From contig SNVD02001362.1 in NCBI GenBank assembly GCA_013180625.2, positions 930,001 to 994,000 of the forward strand: a stretch of 64,000 nt of DNA, written 5' to 3'. Position 1 is the stretch's first letter, and each line of letters starts with the position of its first letter. Positions 10,201 through 20,747 of the stretch are shown one piece after another. A program made the translations under genes and the position numbers. Under the pieces are notes generated by a model, which did no database searches, was not told the DNA's origin, and was given only the letters and a program-made list of their open reading frames with translations. Source of the stretch: Boswellia sacra. Lineage: Eukaryota > Streptophyta > Magnoliopsida > Sapindales > Burseraceae.

Positions 10201-12766
10201 GGAAAGTTACTCCTGAATTCTTGTCCTTAATAAGACAAAAGGATGGATGAAATTCCACATAGATAGCATTATCAATTGACAGCTTAGAAATACTTAATAG
10301 ATTCTTTGTTATTTGAGGAACGAAAAGAATCTTTTTTAGCAGCAAAGAACTTGAAGAATTCGAGCAAGGTAATAAAGAAGAACCAATATACAAGATAGCT
10401 AAGAAATTACCATTTCCAACTTGTACACTTTCAGCACCAACATAATCTTCTTTGACATCCAAGTTACTGAGATTGTTGGTAATGTGATCGGTGGTACCAG
10501 TGTCTAAGTACCAATTTGCATCACCAACTATAGCAGGTGATGCTATATATGCTTGAGAGTTGTTGGTATTTCCTTACTGAGATTGATTAGAATGTTGTTG
10601 TCCTTGCTGTCCTTGAGTAATGTTACTGTCCTTGCTGTCCTTGAGTAGACTGAGTTCCCTGAAAACTTACATCAAATCTATGAAAACATTTGAGTGCCAT
10701 GTGACCAGTTTTACCACACAACTGACATACTGGCCTGTTGTTAGTAGAATTATTTCTACTACCATTGGAATTAAACCTACCTCCTTAACCTTTGCCTCTG
10801 CCTTTACCTCAAAAATTTTGATTAGATTGAGACCTGTCAAACTGAGAATTCTGCACTGTGTTATGAAACTGATTTGTCCTCTTTGCAAGGTTCAGGACTT
10901 TCTCTTCCATAGATCTTCCCTCAGATACAAAGGTCTCAGCTGTTATTCAGAATGGGGATTAGGCTTTTCCTGATGGTGGTCCGGTCCTTGGACGGATCTG
11001 GGACTCTATCAGCATCCGGCCTATGATAGAGATTCCTGACCATATTGTTTGGAAGGGTCACACCTCTGGTGTTTTCTCTATTGCCTCAGCTTGGGAATTA
11101 TTACGAAGCAAGAGATCGATAAACTCATTTCACCATCTTCTGTGGTTCCCTGGCCATATTCCCAGACACTCATTTATTCTTTGGCTTGCGTCATTGGGTC
11201 GTCTTCGTACTATAGACCGACTATGACGTCATGGCATGTTATCCTCTTCAGTTTGTGTTCTCTGTGCTTCAGCAAATGAGACTCACGAGCATCTTTTCTT
11301 TAGCTGTCCTTTCTCGTCTTTTGTATGGGGGGAGATTTCAGCTAAGACTCTCATTGTTTGGCCATCTTCTAGTTGGCTCTCTTGACTTCATTGGGCTTCT
11401 ATTCATCTTCAGGGCAAGAAGAATTTTGGACATGTTCTTGCACGGTTGGTCTTTTCTGCTACAGTTTATTTCCTATGGTGTGAGAGGAATGATCGTGTGC
11501 ATCAACACCATTGTCGGACTCGTCGTCAGGTGATTGATGAGATTTTTGCCTTGGTTCGCTCTCGGCTTCTAACCTTGGAGGCCAAGTATGTGATCACTCC
11601 TCAGCTTTGTGCCATATGGAGCCTTCGTCGTTAGTTTTGATTCTTGGATTTTGTTTTGTTTGGGCAATTGCGCCCTTTTGTTTTGTTATCTCATTGACGT
11701 TAGTTTCTTTGTGGTTAGTTCGTGCATAAGTTTTGTTTGGGGCCTTTGGCTCTATGTTCTGTTGTTTGTTTAGAGCCTTTGGGCTTTATTATTTCATTTT
11801 GAACTTGTGAGTACTAGATACTCTTCTTGGGGTATGCCCCTCGTATCTTGTACAATTTTTTTCTTTTAATGTGAATAGTAATTTTTCCAAAAAAAGGTTT
11901 GCACTATGATCAATGTTAATAGTCTGTATGGCTTGATGCTGAGCTAATCGAAGTTCATAGCTCTGTAGTTGAAACTGAGCTTCTTCAAGAGATACGTAAC
12001 CAACTCTGGAACTTATATTCACAACTATTGCATCATATTCAGGCCCCAAACCATCCAAGATATGTAGAAGTAGGTCAGATTCTGTAATTTCGGTTCTAAT
12101 TGCAAACAAAGTGTCTGATATTTCTTTCATTTTCAGAAAATAGTCACTAATTGATAAGGCACATTTCCTAGTAGTTTGTAATTGATGTTTAAGATGCATG
12201 GATCTAGCTTTTGATTCTGTCTGAAATAACCTTTCCAAAGTTTGCCATACACTTAAGGATGAATTGCATCTAACCACATATCCAAACATGCCTTCAGTTA
12301 TAGAAGCCAGAAGCCAGCTTAAAATGAATTTGTCAATTCGTTTCCAAACAACATATTCTGGATTTGACTGATTAACCGTTTCAGTTTCATTATTTGCATT
12401 AACAATTGACACAGGCAAGCAAGAAGGAGGACAGATCTTGTCACCAGTGATGAATCCATCAAGATCAAAGGCTCCTAGTGCTGGAATTATTTGTGATCTC
12501 CAGAATCCATAATTGCTTCTGTTGAGCTTGATTGCAGGTGGAGGCAAGCTCAGAGATATTGGAACCGTAAATCCAGAAGAAAAAGATGATAGAGATCCTG
12601 TAGTAGTTGAAGAACTAGCTCCTCCATTACTGTTAATCAGCTGTGTATTTTGATCAAATACTCTAGTAGTGTTTGATGAAAAGTTTCCTGGAAAATTTGT
12701 GTTTTTAGAAAAGTTTGTATTGTTTCCTATGAAATCATCGTGATTGTTTGCCATAGGCTTTGATAG
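7248..12766 (-). pseudogene. Copia gag-pol, disrupted
   Basis: Minus-strand gag starts near 12,766 and runs to about 11,898, where a LINE interrupts it. It resumes at about 10,888 with a zinc knuckle (CQLCGKTGHMALKC, near 10,735-10,690). The pol part has an integrase zinc segment (WHRRLGHL ... CEAC), an integrase core with PTDWGDEF and QQNGAVERKHR, a reverse transcriptase with KARLVAKGFQ, SLYGLKQAPRAW and LLVYVDDILI, and an RNase H with GFSDADWA, CDNKGAESLA and KHIEVDVHFI. The frame breaks near 9,378, near 8,305 and near 7,862 (an extra T). With the LINE insertion it cannot make an intact polyprotein. Confidence 0.88.
10893..11893 (+). mobile_element. 5'-truncated LINE inserted in Copia gag
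   Basis: About 1 kb on the plus strand carries the 3' end of a plant L1-type LINE. The reverse-transcriptase zinc-binding segment is clear (WKGHTSGVFSIASAWELL, then LWFPGHIPRHSFILWLA and a RLRTIDRL word at 11,047-11,225), but frames change after 11,226. It ends in a short A-run at 11,889-11,895. AAGGTT occurs on both sides (10,887-10,892 and 11,894-11,899), fitting a short target duplication. Removing the insertion rejoins the Copia gag frame through an S-A-N-L-A-K-R junction. Confidence 0.8.
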
Positions 12767-12768
12767 CA

Positions 12769-12965
12769 AGTCAAAAACAAGAGAATTCCAGATAGTTGGT
12801 TACAGAGAGAAAATGATAAAAGAAACTTTACTTTTTGTGTGTTCAACTTTATGAGAGCAAACCGTGATATTTATGTACAAAGTCAGCTAGACATTTGCTT
12901 AGCTGGAAGCTTACATCACACTCAATATAACTGATTATCTAATTGCCTCCACATATATTTACTTA
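12769..12965 (-). repeat. 5' LTR of the first Copia element, part 1
   Basis: It is nearly identical to 6,935-7,130. It is cut at 12,965 by the Mutator-like insertion and continues at 18,978. Confidence 0.85.
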
Positions 12966-13117
12966 CTGGGATTTTTTTTATTTGACCCCTTTGGGGGCCC
13001 CTTATCCAAATATAACCCCTTTTTTAAATTTAATTATTCATGACCCTTTTTACATATAAAAAGACTTCAATGTCCTTATTATTAGACTTCAAGTGTAGGA
13101 AACGTTTGCTGGTATAA

Positions 13118-13138
13118 CCCCCCCCCCCCCCCCCCCCC
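13118..13138. repeat. Poly-C tract, about 21 bases
   Basis: An uninterrupted run of about 21 C bases followed by T-rich DNA, inside the MULE. Unusually long for a plant genome and prone to length errors in sequencing. Confidence 0.7.
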
Positions 13139-14107
13139 TTTCTCTTTCACTCTTTCTGCAAAATCGCTAACATGCACTCGCTGTTAGCAAACAGCTCGAC
13201 CTCTCTCTGACGCAATCCCTTGCTCACTTTCCTTCCATTTGTGCTGCCTCTCTTCTCTCTCGCTCTTTATTTTTCACAAATTTCAAACCCACCCACGTTT
13301 TACTCGGTTGATCTTGTGTTTGATCAGAAATTGCACTTCCATCACCGCAAGCCATCTACAGAGTTTCGTCAAGCCGTCTCACTTACTTTTTACGAAGCCT
13401 GGAGTTAACATCAACGCTTATGTCATATCTTCTCAGGATGCTCATCAGGTTCAAATTATGGGATTTCTTAAATATTTTTTGATGGTATATTGGCAGTAAA
13501 ATTCAATTGTTTTGTTCTAGCTTTCTTTAGTTTTGTGCTACATCTTAATTCAATCTTTAAGTGTTTGTGATTTTTTTTCAATTTACATTACGTGAATTAA
13601 AAAAATATATTTTTTGTTTTGAGGGTATTTGTGTTGTAGATGAGCACGACAGGTAATGTTACTTTAAATTTATTAAAAATAAGATGCCATAAACATTGTT
13701 GTGTAGCAAGCACGATTTTCTCTACAAAATTCCTAAGACCTAAAATTTACACAACATAGCCGTGCTCATTATTTTTTGCACAACGAGTTAGCATGAACAA
13801 TTCGTGCAAAAAAGTGAATTCTGGAATTTTACATGACTGAGTTATGCTTCCACGATTTCCAAAATAGACATCATAATTATGGATGATAAAATTTATAATT
13901 ATCTATAATATCAATAGAAAAGAAAACCTCAAACAGAACAACTCAAACAATCGATAAATTAAATTCAGATTCTTTTTTTTTTGCACGACCAAGTCGTGCT
14001 ATCAGCACGACCGGGTCGTGCAACAAAATAGATTATGTTTTGTATTCTGTTTTGTTGCACGACCCGGTCGTGCAATCAGTCTATAATTTTACTCATCACT
14101 TTTATAG

Positions 14108-14399
14108 GTCTGAAGTCTTTTTGACTGCATATGCGGAAGCTATCTACCCTGTTGGTTCATCTGAGAAGTGGTATATCCCAGATGATGTCGAGGCACGTAT
14201 AATATTACCCCCCGCGAAATGTCGTGGTCGGGGTAGGCAAAAGAAGAATCGAATTCCATCGTTGGGTGAAGAAAGGACAAAACGTAAATGTGGGCGGTGT
14301 GGTGGCCGAAGTCATAATCGGAAGATATGCAGGTCGACGAATCCGTTGTCAACCCAAAGAAATCCAGAGGCTCCATTAAATGATGCCGGTGGGGAGTAA
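14108..14399 (+). pseudogene. MULE transposase C-terminal exon, remnant
   Basis: An exon follows an AG acceptor (TTTATAG) near 14,107. It encodes the tail of a Mutator-type transposase: AYAEAIYPVGSSEKWYIPDD, then ILPPAKCRGRGRQKKNRIPS, then a CCHC-type knuckle (CGRCGGRSHNRKIC, 14,291-14,332), ending at a TAA at 14,397. This matches the usual MULE layout, where the SWIM region is followed by an (I/V)LPP-GRPKKxRIPS block and a zinc knuckle. The DDE catalytic core and SWIM finger are not present upstream, where only about 1.1 kb of element remains, so the gene is deleted and inactive. Confidence 0.78.
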
Positions 14400-15879
14400 C
14401 CACATGTACCTATTGCTTTGTAAAAGCTTTACTTTAAGCTTTGGATGATGTGTGTGTTGCAATCGTTTATAGATGTGTGTTTTGTAATTGTTTTGTTGGA
14501 CATGTTAGTGGTGGATGTTGTTGCCTAATGACTTCAATAAATAACATTATTATTAAGTTGTTCTTGTACACAGGTTAGCTATGGCATTGTAATGCAATTT
14601 CATTTCTCTTACATTGTAATTTTATATAATATGAATAGAAATCGACAAGAGTGACATCTAAAACAGGGCAAAGCATTGTGTAATAGCGCATTTGTGTACA
14701 TTAAGCAATCTGCATATGAGCACGACCCGGTCGTGCAGAAAATCAGATTGCATACTGCAATCTGCATTTCAGCTGAAACTCGTCCTGAAATGATAAAGCA
14801 GCCAATATAAATATCAATGCAAGAGAGAGCCATAATTCTCCAGCGTAAAATATTTATAATGGCTTTGTATAGGAGTCCATCATGTAGTAGAAATTCTGGA
14901 TACTTGACGGGTTCGATTCAACCATAGCATATATACACACTTTACAAGACAAACATGGCAATACCGTTGTCCAGAAATGAACAAGGAATATACAGTTTTT
15001 GTAATCTTGCTGATAAATGCCTTTACCAGATGAGTGTGGTCAAACGGAGCACTGCGTTTACCATCTCCAGTAACAGCAATCCAACCATCGGGCCACATAC
15101 GGTCACGCCTTTAAGCATTAAGCAATCTGGTTTTCTGCACGACCGGTCGTGCTGACTGCACGCCCCGGTCGTGCAATTTCCCAATTTGCATTAAGCAATC
15201 TGCCTTTTTACACGACCCGGTCGTGCAATTTTGGAGATGGCAAATGCAATCTGCCTTTCTGCACGACCGGGTCGTGCTGACTGCACGACCGGGTCGTGCA
15301 ATTTCGCAGATTGCTTAACGCAATCTGCCTTTCTGCACGACCGGGTCGTGCTGACTGCATGACCCGGTCGTGCAATTTCGCAGATTGCTTAACGCAATCT
15401 GCCTTTCTGCACGACCCGGTCGTGCAATTTCGTAGATTGCTTAACGCAATCTGCCTTTCTGCAGCACGACCTGGTCATGCAGAAAATCAAATACATAATG
15501 CAATCTGGTTTTCAGCACGACCGGGTCGTGTAGAAAACCAGATTGCTTTATGACCCCGTCTCATTTTGTGGCAAAACATTATCATGATCCCCCATCACCC
15601 ATTTAACTGAAATCCAGTGCCATTCAACAGAAAATACAACTTTTATTGAATCTCCTCAACCAGCAAACTGGGAGGCATGCATGACTAGTTCATCCTGTTT
15701 CTTTGCAGGCACAAACACAACAGCAAATTGAACAATTAAATGTATCTGGAAGACATCTAAGACAGACACATTCCATCAAAATAAGATGTATGAAATAAGA
15801 TTTTTCTCACGTATAAGACAGACACATGCCAAAGGAAAAGTAATATGTTAACACAAAATGAGCTTTACAAGTTGTTAGC

Positions 15880-17315
15880 TCCTCTGAGCTTTACATGGAT
15901 ACAAACGATAATAACATCACCAAAGGTTTTACTCATCCGGGCATATGATGACATGTGACTTTGAAATTCATCATCTGCGTATAGAGTGTGGTCCGAGTCA
16001 TATACATCGATCTTGCATTCTTTCATGTTAACATCTCCCAACACTCAATGAATTTGCCCAACGTTTATTGGAATAAAAACCTAAGAAACAAAAGAATTGC
16101 CAAAAGACAAGTCATGTGAGACACAAGCTACAACAAAACTAGATATTAAGTGGTCATTCATCTTTGTTATACTCACCCTCTCCACAGACAACCATAACGT
16201 GCCTTCAAATTTGCTTTCACCTTTAGCGTACTTGATGCATCTGTCATCATTCTCAGTCCAAAGTGGTTCTTGTTTTTCAAATAATGAGAATTTTGCAGCC
16301 AATAGTTGCTGCACAGCACACCGGACAGCTCAGTGAATCATTCGAAACAATGAATCATTATTTATTCCTAGTTATGGCATTATGATTAAATATGTACCTG
16401 AAAAAAACAATCCATTATAGCATATTGTCCACTCTGATTTGCAAATCTGTGCCGAATGAACCAAAATGCGGCATCTATATGCTGTAATCATAAAAACATT
16501 TTAGTTGAAAGTAACTTATAATTGACATGCACTAATATGTTGACTTCCATACATACTGCATCGGACAACAACTCTCTAGGTTTAACCATAGTGCTAAAGA
16601 ACTTCTTGTCACCAAGCACTGGCCCGAGTTCAACACTACATGACAAGCAATTTATGAGAACATACTTATGCTGCACGACACAAAAGAAATGGAAGGATGA
16701 TCCCACTTACAATTTTCCGTCATCTTCTTTGTGACGCAGCCAAGTATTCAATTCTTTCAAGCTGTCCTTCTCATCGGGTTTGTGTTTCTTCAATGGGTTT
16801 GTGTAAGGAGGTCTACACGATTGTGCACGTGTTGTTGGCCGCTTACGCAAGTATACCTTCTGTTTGTCACTTATAACAGTGACATCTGGTGGGGACATGC
16901 ATGTGTTGGCGGGAATCTCCTTCTAACGTTTGTGTTCAGAAACAATATTGACAACGTCAACATTGTCAGTGGCAGTGTATTCAGAAGTCAGCTCCCCCAC
17001 TGTATCTTCATTATGCCACTCTCTCGACGGAGTAGTGAAAGGGTCATCAAAAACTTGTAATCAACAATCAATACCATAACATGAGATGCTAAATTTTTTT
17101 TTGTAGATAACACAACAAATAAAGAAGTAAAAGTATTATTGACCGGAGAAGGAGAACTATATTGCTGTCGGGAATCTCCGTATCGAACTTGTATAAATGA
17201 AAGGATTTGATTAATCGAGCTCTCCATCCGATGAAGTCTTTCAGTGATGTCATCCTCCCTTTTCCGTTCTGCGGCACAAAGATAGCCTATCTCACCCTCT
17301 ATGTGGACGATCTTC
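15880..17315 (-). pseudogene. Ulp1-type (C48) cysteine protease gene of the MULE, decayed
   Basis: Minus-strand exons can be followed: about 17,315-17,147 (coiled, MESSINQILSFIQVRYGD), about 17,047-16,707 (DDPFTTPSREWHNEDTVGE ... KKHKPDEKDSLKELNTWL), about 16,640-16,550 (DKKFFSTMVKPRELLSDA), about 16,480-16,400 (HIDAAFWFIRHRFANQSGQY), about 16,320-16,170 and about 16,083-15,890 (VFIPINVGQIH, stop, VLGDVNMKECKIDVYDS). This is the order of a SENP/Ulp1 domain: DxxFF, WLSD-like, HIDAAFW, then IPxN...HW and VYDS. The Trp codon after the catalytic His reads TGA, another stop (TAG) follows SEHKR near 16,923, and the Cys-containing end is not recognisable. It is non-functional. Confidence 0.72.
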
Positions 17316-17637
17316 TCAGTCTATAAAACAATCAAGAAGAGACAAAAATTTGAATGTTATGTGCAATAGTCAAACAATGTGTTTTGTATTCTGTTTTTTT
17401 GCACGATCAGGTCGTGATATCAGCACGACCCAGTCGTGCAAAAAAAAAAAAAAGAATACTGTTTTGATTCTGTTTTTTTGCACGACTGGGTCGTGCTACC
17501 CTTTTTTTGCACGACTGGTTGAAATCATCCCACATCTGCATGTGCACAAAAAAGAGTATTGTTATTAATAAAACTGGTTGAAATTAACTTTTAAAATAGA
17601 AAATGTTGAATAATTGTATAAAGAACGGGAATCTTAC

Positions 17638-18601
17638 TCAACAAAATTGTTGAAGTTGAGTTCATTGTTTCTGCCACTTCTATTATCATACTTGGACATT
17701 AAAAGTTGGAAGACTGAAGGTGGGACTGCATATCCAACACTGTAGAGAGCATCACTTAACTCTGACAGATCAATTTTCCCACTTCTATCTCTATCATATC
17801 TCTCAAATACGCTCTACAATAGCCAATTTCATAATAAAAATTAAGTGCTAGGAAATGAACAATTTCATTAACATAACAAATGGCATTGAAACAAAAAATG
17901 TATAGTTGAGAGGAATTATATTACCATTGCAGTGCATCTCAATATTTATTTAGATCCCAAAAGGGAAAAGCCACAAAAATGTAAGTAGTCAAAATGTCTT
18001 TGCAAACTGGCCAAGCAAAGGGCTAGAGAGTGTTTCCAAGAAGCGAATTTATCAGCATCTTCCTTATGAATACAAATTTATTTTGCAAGCCTTTTCTTAA
18101 TAAGGTCTAATCCAAGCACAAAAAAGGGGACTGACCCCAAAGCACATCATTTTAAAATAACGGTGATTGCCTAACATTTTTCTAATGCTAATAGTAGCAA
18201 AGAAGATATTCATTGCTAAAGGTCACTAAAATAATTCAACTTTGTTTTGGATGAACTGATAGAATTTTATGGAATTCATACAGTTAAAATATAAAAACAA
18301 AGCATTGAGAGAGTAAGAATTGTGCAATTAACATGTGCCCCATCAAGTTCACAGAATAATCTTCAATCAAAAGTGATAGAATTCATAGTTGTTCATATTT
18401 AGCCTATGAAGATAAAGAAAATAAATGGGTAAAATCCCATATATATTTATTCCTCTTTCTGGTCTCTTTTTCCTGGGCAAAATGGAACTGACAGAGTTAA
18501 GGCAATATATAATCATTTTAAGTGGAGATAAAAGAGATTAAGAAGGCTACTCAGTCGTCATTGACCAAGGCAACTCCACAATTCATCAAATTCTTTAGGC
18601 C
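17638..18601 (-). pseudogene. Captured penta-EF-hand calcium-binding gene fragment
   Basis: Two minus-strand exons from a host penta-EF-hand gene (CML49/CML50, grancalcin-like) lie inside the MULE. The first, about 18,601-18,553, follows a clear TGCTGTAG acceptor and encodes GPKEFDELWSCLGQ; the next codon is TGA where the family has Trp. The second, 17,813-17,638, has TTGTAG before it and GTAAGA after it. It encodes VFERYDRDRSGKIDLSEL with a canonical EF loop (D, D, S, K, D, E at positions 1, 3, 5, 7, 9, 12), then DALYSVGYAVPPSVFQLLMSK. Introns are kept, so the capture was at DNA level. Flanking exons are missing, hence not functional. Confidence 0.75.
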
Positions 18602-18977
18602 CTACAGCAGGAAAATTTAGCTTGTCAATTAAAGGACAAATACCAACAAAGTCAATATGAACTGAAGATGCAAGTAGTGACAGAGGCCAACTGGACGTGA
18701 GTTTAGTGCCTGAGCAAGGGGAGATGCAAATCGCAAGCAGTGACGGAGGCTAGCCAGAAGTGAGCACAGTGATAGAGGAGCATAATGCGACCACAGAAAT
18801 GAAGCGATGCTAGATGCGTGAGGCTGGTGAGGTTTGTTATGTGTGGGTATTTTTTTTATTTATTATGAGTATTTTGGTCTTTTCACTTCTTAAAACGGGT
18901 CAAAAATAATCAAATTTAAAAAAGGGGTCACTAATAGATAGTGGAATGGACAGGGGGTCGTTTCCTGAAAATTCGCC

Positions 18978-19094
18978 TTACTTATTTAATACTCAACAGC
19001 TTTTGCTTAATTAGCCCGTAAGCAACTCTGTTTTAACTTCCATATGCCATTCCAGAACCTGTACCAGCCTGTGTCTATTTGAGTTGATCCAACA
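18978..19094 (-). repeat. 5' LTR of the first Copia element, part 2
   Basis: It continues the LTR interrupted at 12,965 and matches 7,124-7,240. It ends at AACA next to the CTCTC flank. Confidence 0.85.
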
Positions 19095-19300
19095 CTCTCT
19101 CTCTCTCTCGTCTTCCTCACTGTGGCAGCACCTCACCCGCGTCGGTCCCATCCATAATTTTATCATCTTCTGTCTGTCTCTCTCTCTCATCTTCCTCACC
19201 ATGGTAGCACCTCCACCCACGTCGGTCCCTCAACTCTCAGTCTCACACCCGCGTCAGTCCTCCGATTGTTTGGGTAAGGTTTTATTTTTTTTGATTGAAT
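19095..19300. repeat. CT-rich tract and two copies of the ~70-bp CACTA unit
   Basis: A CTCTCT microsatellite (19,095-19,108) is followed by two degenerate copies of the unit also present at 6,867-6,934 (GCAGCACC...CGTCGGTCCC; TCATCTTCTGTCTGTCTCTC). It ends in a possible exon border TTGG|GTAAGG near 19,272. This suggests an untranslated leader exon of the CACTA element or of a gene it captured. Confidence 0.45.
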
Positions 19301-19984
19301 AGCAATTGTTTCTGGGTCTATTTGGTTTGGTTCAATGGACTAACAACGAAATCTAATGGCAATTTCTCTACATTTTACATTTAAATTTGAAAGCTAGTTC
19401 AACTCTGAAATTGAATTTAAATTTGCTTCTCTGTAACTCTTGTTCTGAATTTGGCAAATTATTTGTAAATTTAAATTTAATGCATCTGATCAATACTAAC
19501 TACCAATGCTCTTCCCTGAGCTCCTCTGTTGTTTAACATGAGGATCATATATGGTGCAAGTAAATTAACCTGAATTATAAGCCTTAAATTGATAACGAGT
19601 TTTTATTTATAATATTGGTAGCGCTTTTCCTTGTCATGGAGGAGCCACTACAGTAGTGTTCATACCATAAATAAGACCCTGAGCTATGTATTTTACTATA
19701 ATATTGGCTAAAATGTTATTTCTAAAAGCTCATGCCTGCTGTATGTAGAATGTGAACAGGAAAGAAAACCAAATTCTGCATTTAACATCAGCAATGACTA
19801 TTATGTAGCTTGATGAGTTGTGTACTGCTTGGCTTGTATCAGATATGGAGCAAGCCATGTTCCAGGAAATATTTTCCATTTATGAAATGTTTCCTAAATT
19901 TCTCTGACTTTAAACCCTTTTGCTTGATGATTTCTACGCTGGTCTTGCATAGAAATCTCAGCTGTGTTGATTCTGATTTGAGCT

Positions 19985-20747
19985 AAGGCCAAAACAAAAA
20001 TTTGAACCTTACAAGGAACTTTGGCCTTCCAAATAGTAGCAGCAGGCAGAAAGTCAGGAAAAAAAATGATAATTAATCATCCAAGAGAAAAATAATTTAA
20101 AAGAAAAAGACCCTGAGGAGTCAAGTTTCCAACCCTCCTTTCTTTTTCAAGATCACTAAAAGAACATTGTCAATACTAGACAAGAGTAGGGAGAGGCCCA
20201 AAATTTCTCTCCCACTTAAGTTCCTTAAGAAATCCAAATTCTAGCTTCCATTATGAGAGGAGGCAGAAACGACTCCTGATTTTCTGGGGACATTGTGGGA
20301 CTTTGCTAATCTATAGAGGGTAGGATAAAGTTCACACAAAAGGGAGTCATGTGAAGTTTATCCTCCATACCGCGCATCAAAATTTGAATGAGGAAGAAAA
20401 GCTGGGTAAACTTTGGAAATTGATTTTCAAGGGCTTCTTGAAGATCCACTAGAAACAATTTTAGAATCCCAGTCATTACTACGAATACCATTTTTACTTT
20501 TGATAATACCATACCATAAGGAGTGTATTTTTTTTCCCAAACTGCCCAATCTTTTTTCAATCTTTTTCACCCCACGATCCCAAAATTTCAAGGATATAGG
20601 ATTGCCATCTAAAGGTAGGCCAATAATTATATCAACTAGATTACGATTTGTGTCTTCCATCTTTGAAAATGATGGAGAATTAGGAAAAAATAGGAAAAAT
20701 TGAAAAAACCCTTTTACTATGTTGTCCCGTGGGGGAGTTTGATGCAA
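19985..20747 (-). mobile_element. LINE remnant, minus strand, inside the CACTA element
   Basis: Read on the minus strand this degenerate stretch follows the C-terminal part of a plant LINE polyprotein: a GLPLDGNPISLKFWD block near 20,640-20,590, a KRLGSLGKKIHSLWYGII block near 20,560-20,505, then an SHNVP...SSHNGSLNLDFLRNL block, and a zinc-binding block ending AATIWKAKVPCKVQIFVLAL near 20,040-19,985. Several frameshifts and stops break it. The 5' part and both exact boundaries are not visible. Confidence 0.6.

Larger units (their letters stand above)
13983..17496. repeat. Dispersed 17-bp palindrome family and alternating-palindrome array
   Basis: At least 15 copies of GCACGACC(C/G)GGTCGTGC or close variants occur within this MULE and none that I saw outside it. 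Starts include 13,983, 14,005, 14,057, 14,720, 15,137, 15,158, 15,210, 15,261, 15,283, 15,335, 15,357, 15,409, 15,464, 15,515, 17,401, 17,423 and 17,480. Between 15,261 and 15,454 they alternate with a second palindrome (GCAGATTGC, TTAAC, GCAATCTGC at 15,306, 15,380 and a one-base variant at 15,432) in a 74-bp period. The long open frames across it are by-products of the repeat. Confidence 0.85.
12966..18977. mobile_element. Mutator-like element (MULE) inside the Copia LTR
   Basis: A 6-kb insertion interrupts the 5' LTR. TTACTTA is repeated at the junctions (12,959-12,965 and 18,978-18,984), 7 identical positions of the 9 expected for a MULE. About 80 bp at each end form imperfect inverted repeats: both ends contain GACCCC, CCCCTTTTTTAAATTT, GATTATT-like and TGACCC blocks in the same order. 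Inside are a MULE transposase C-terminus (plus strand), an Ulp1-type protease remnant (minus), two penta-EF-hand exons (minus) and a palindrome array. This is the gene make-up of Ulp1-carrying MULEs (KI-MULEs), plus a host gene capture. Confidence 0.82.
6935..19094 (-). mobile_element. Ty1/Copia retrotransposon (minus strand) with two nested insertions
   Basis: LTRs of about 306 bp lie at 6,935-7,240 (3' LTR) and 12,769-19,094 (5' LTR, interrupted). The short flanks are both CTCTC (6,930-6,934 and 19,095-19,099), compatible with a 5-bp duplication, although the site is low-complexity. Read on the minus strand the LTR starts TGTTGGATC and ends GTTTTTGACT. The base after the 5' LTR begins a TTGCTATCAAAGCC primer-binding site similar to the initiator-Met tRNA end, and a purine tract (GAGGGGAGG) precedes the 3' LTR. 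Gene order gag, protease, integrase, reverse transcriptase, RNase H defines Copia. It is split by a LINE in gag and a Mutator-like element in the 5' LTR. Confidence 0.9.

Noticed and set aside
15296..15553. 85-codon plus-strand frame with RRLLNAICLSARPGR-type repeats as a small gene
   Set aside because: It is a direct reading of the palindrome array, repeating with its 74-bp period. It has no start context or homologous domain.
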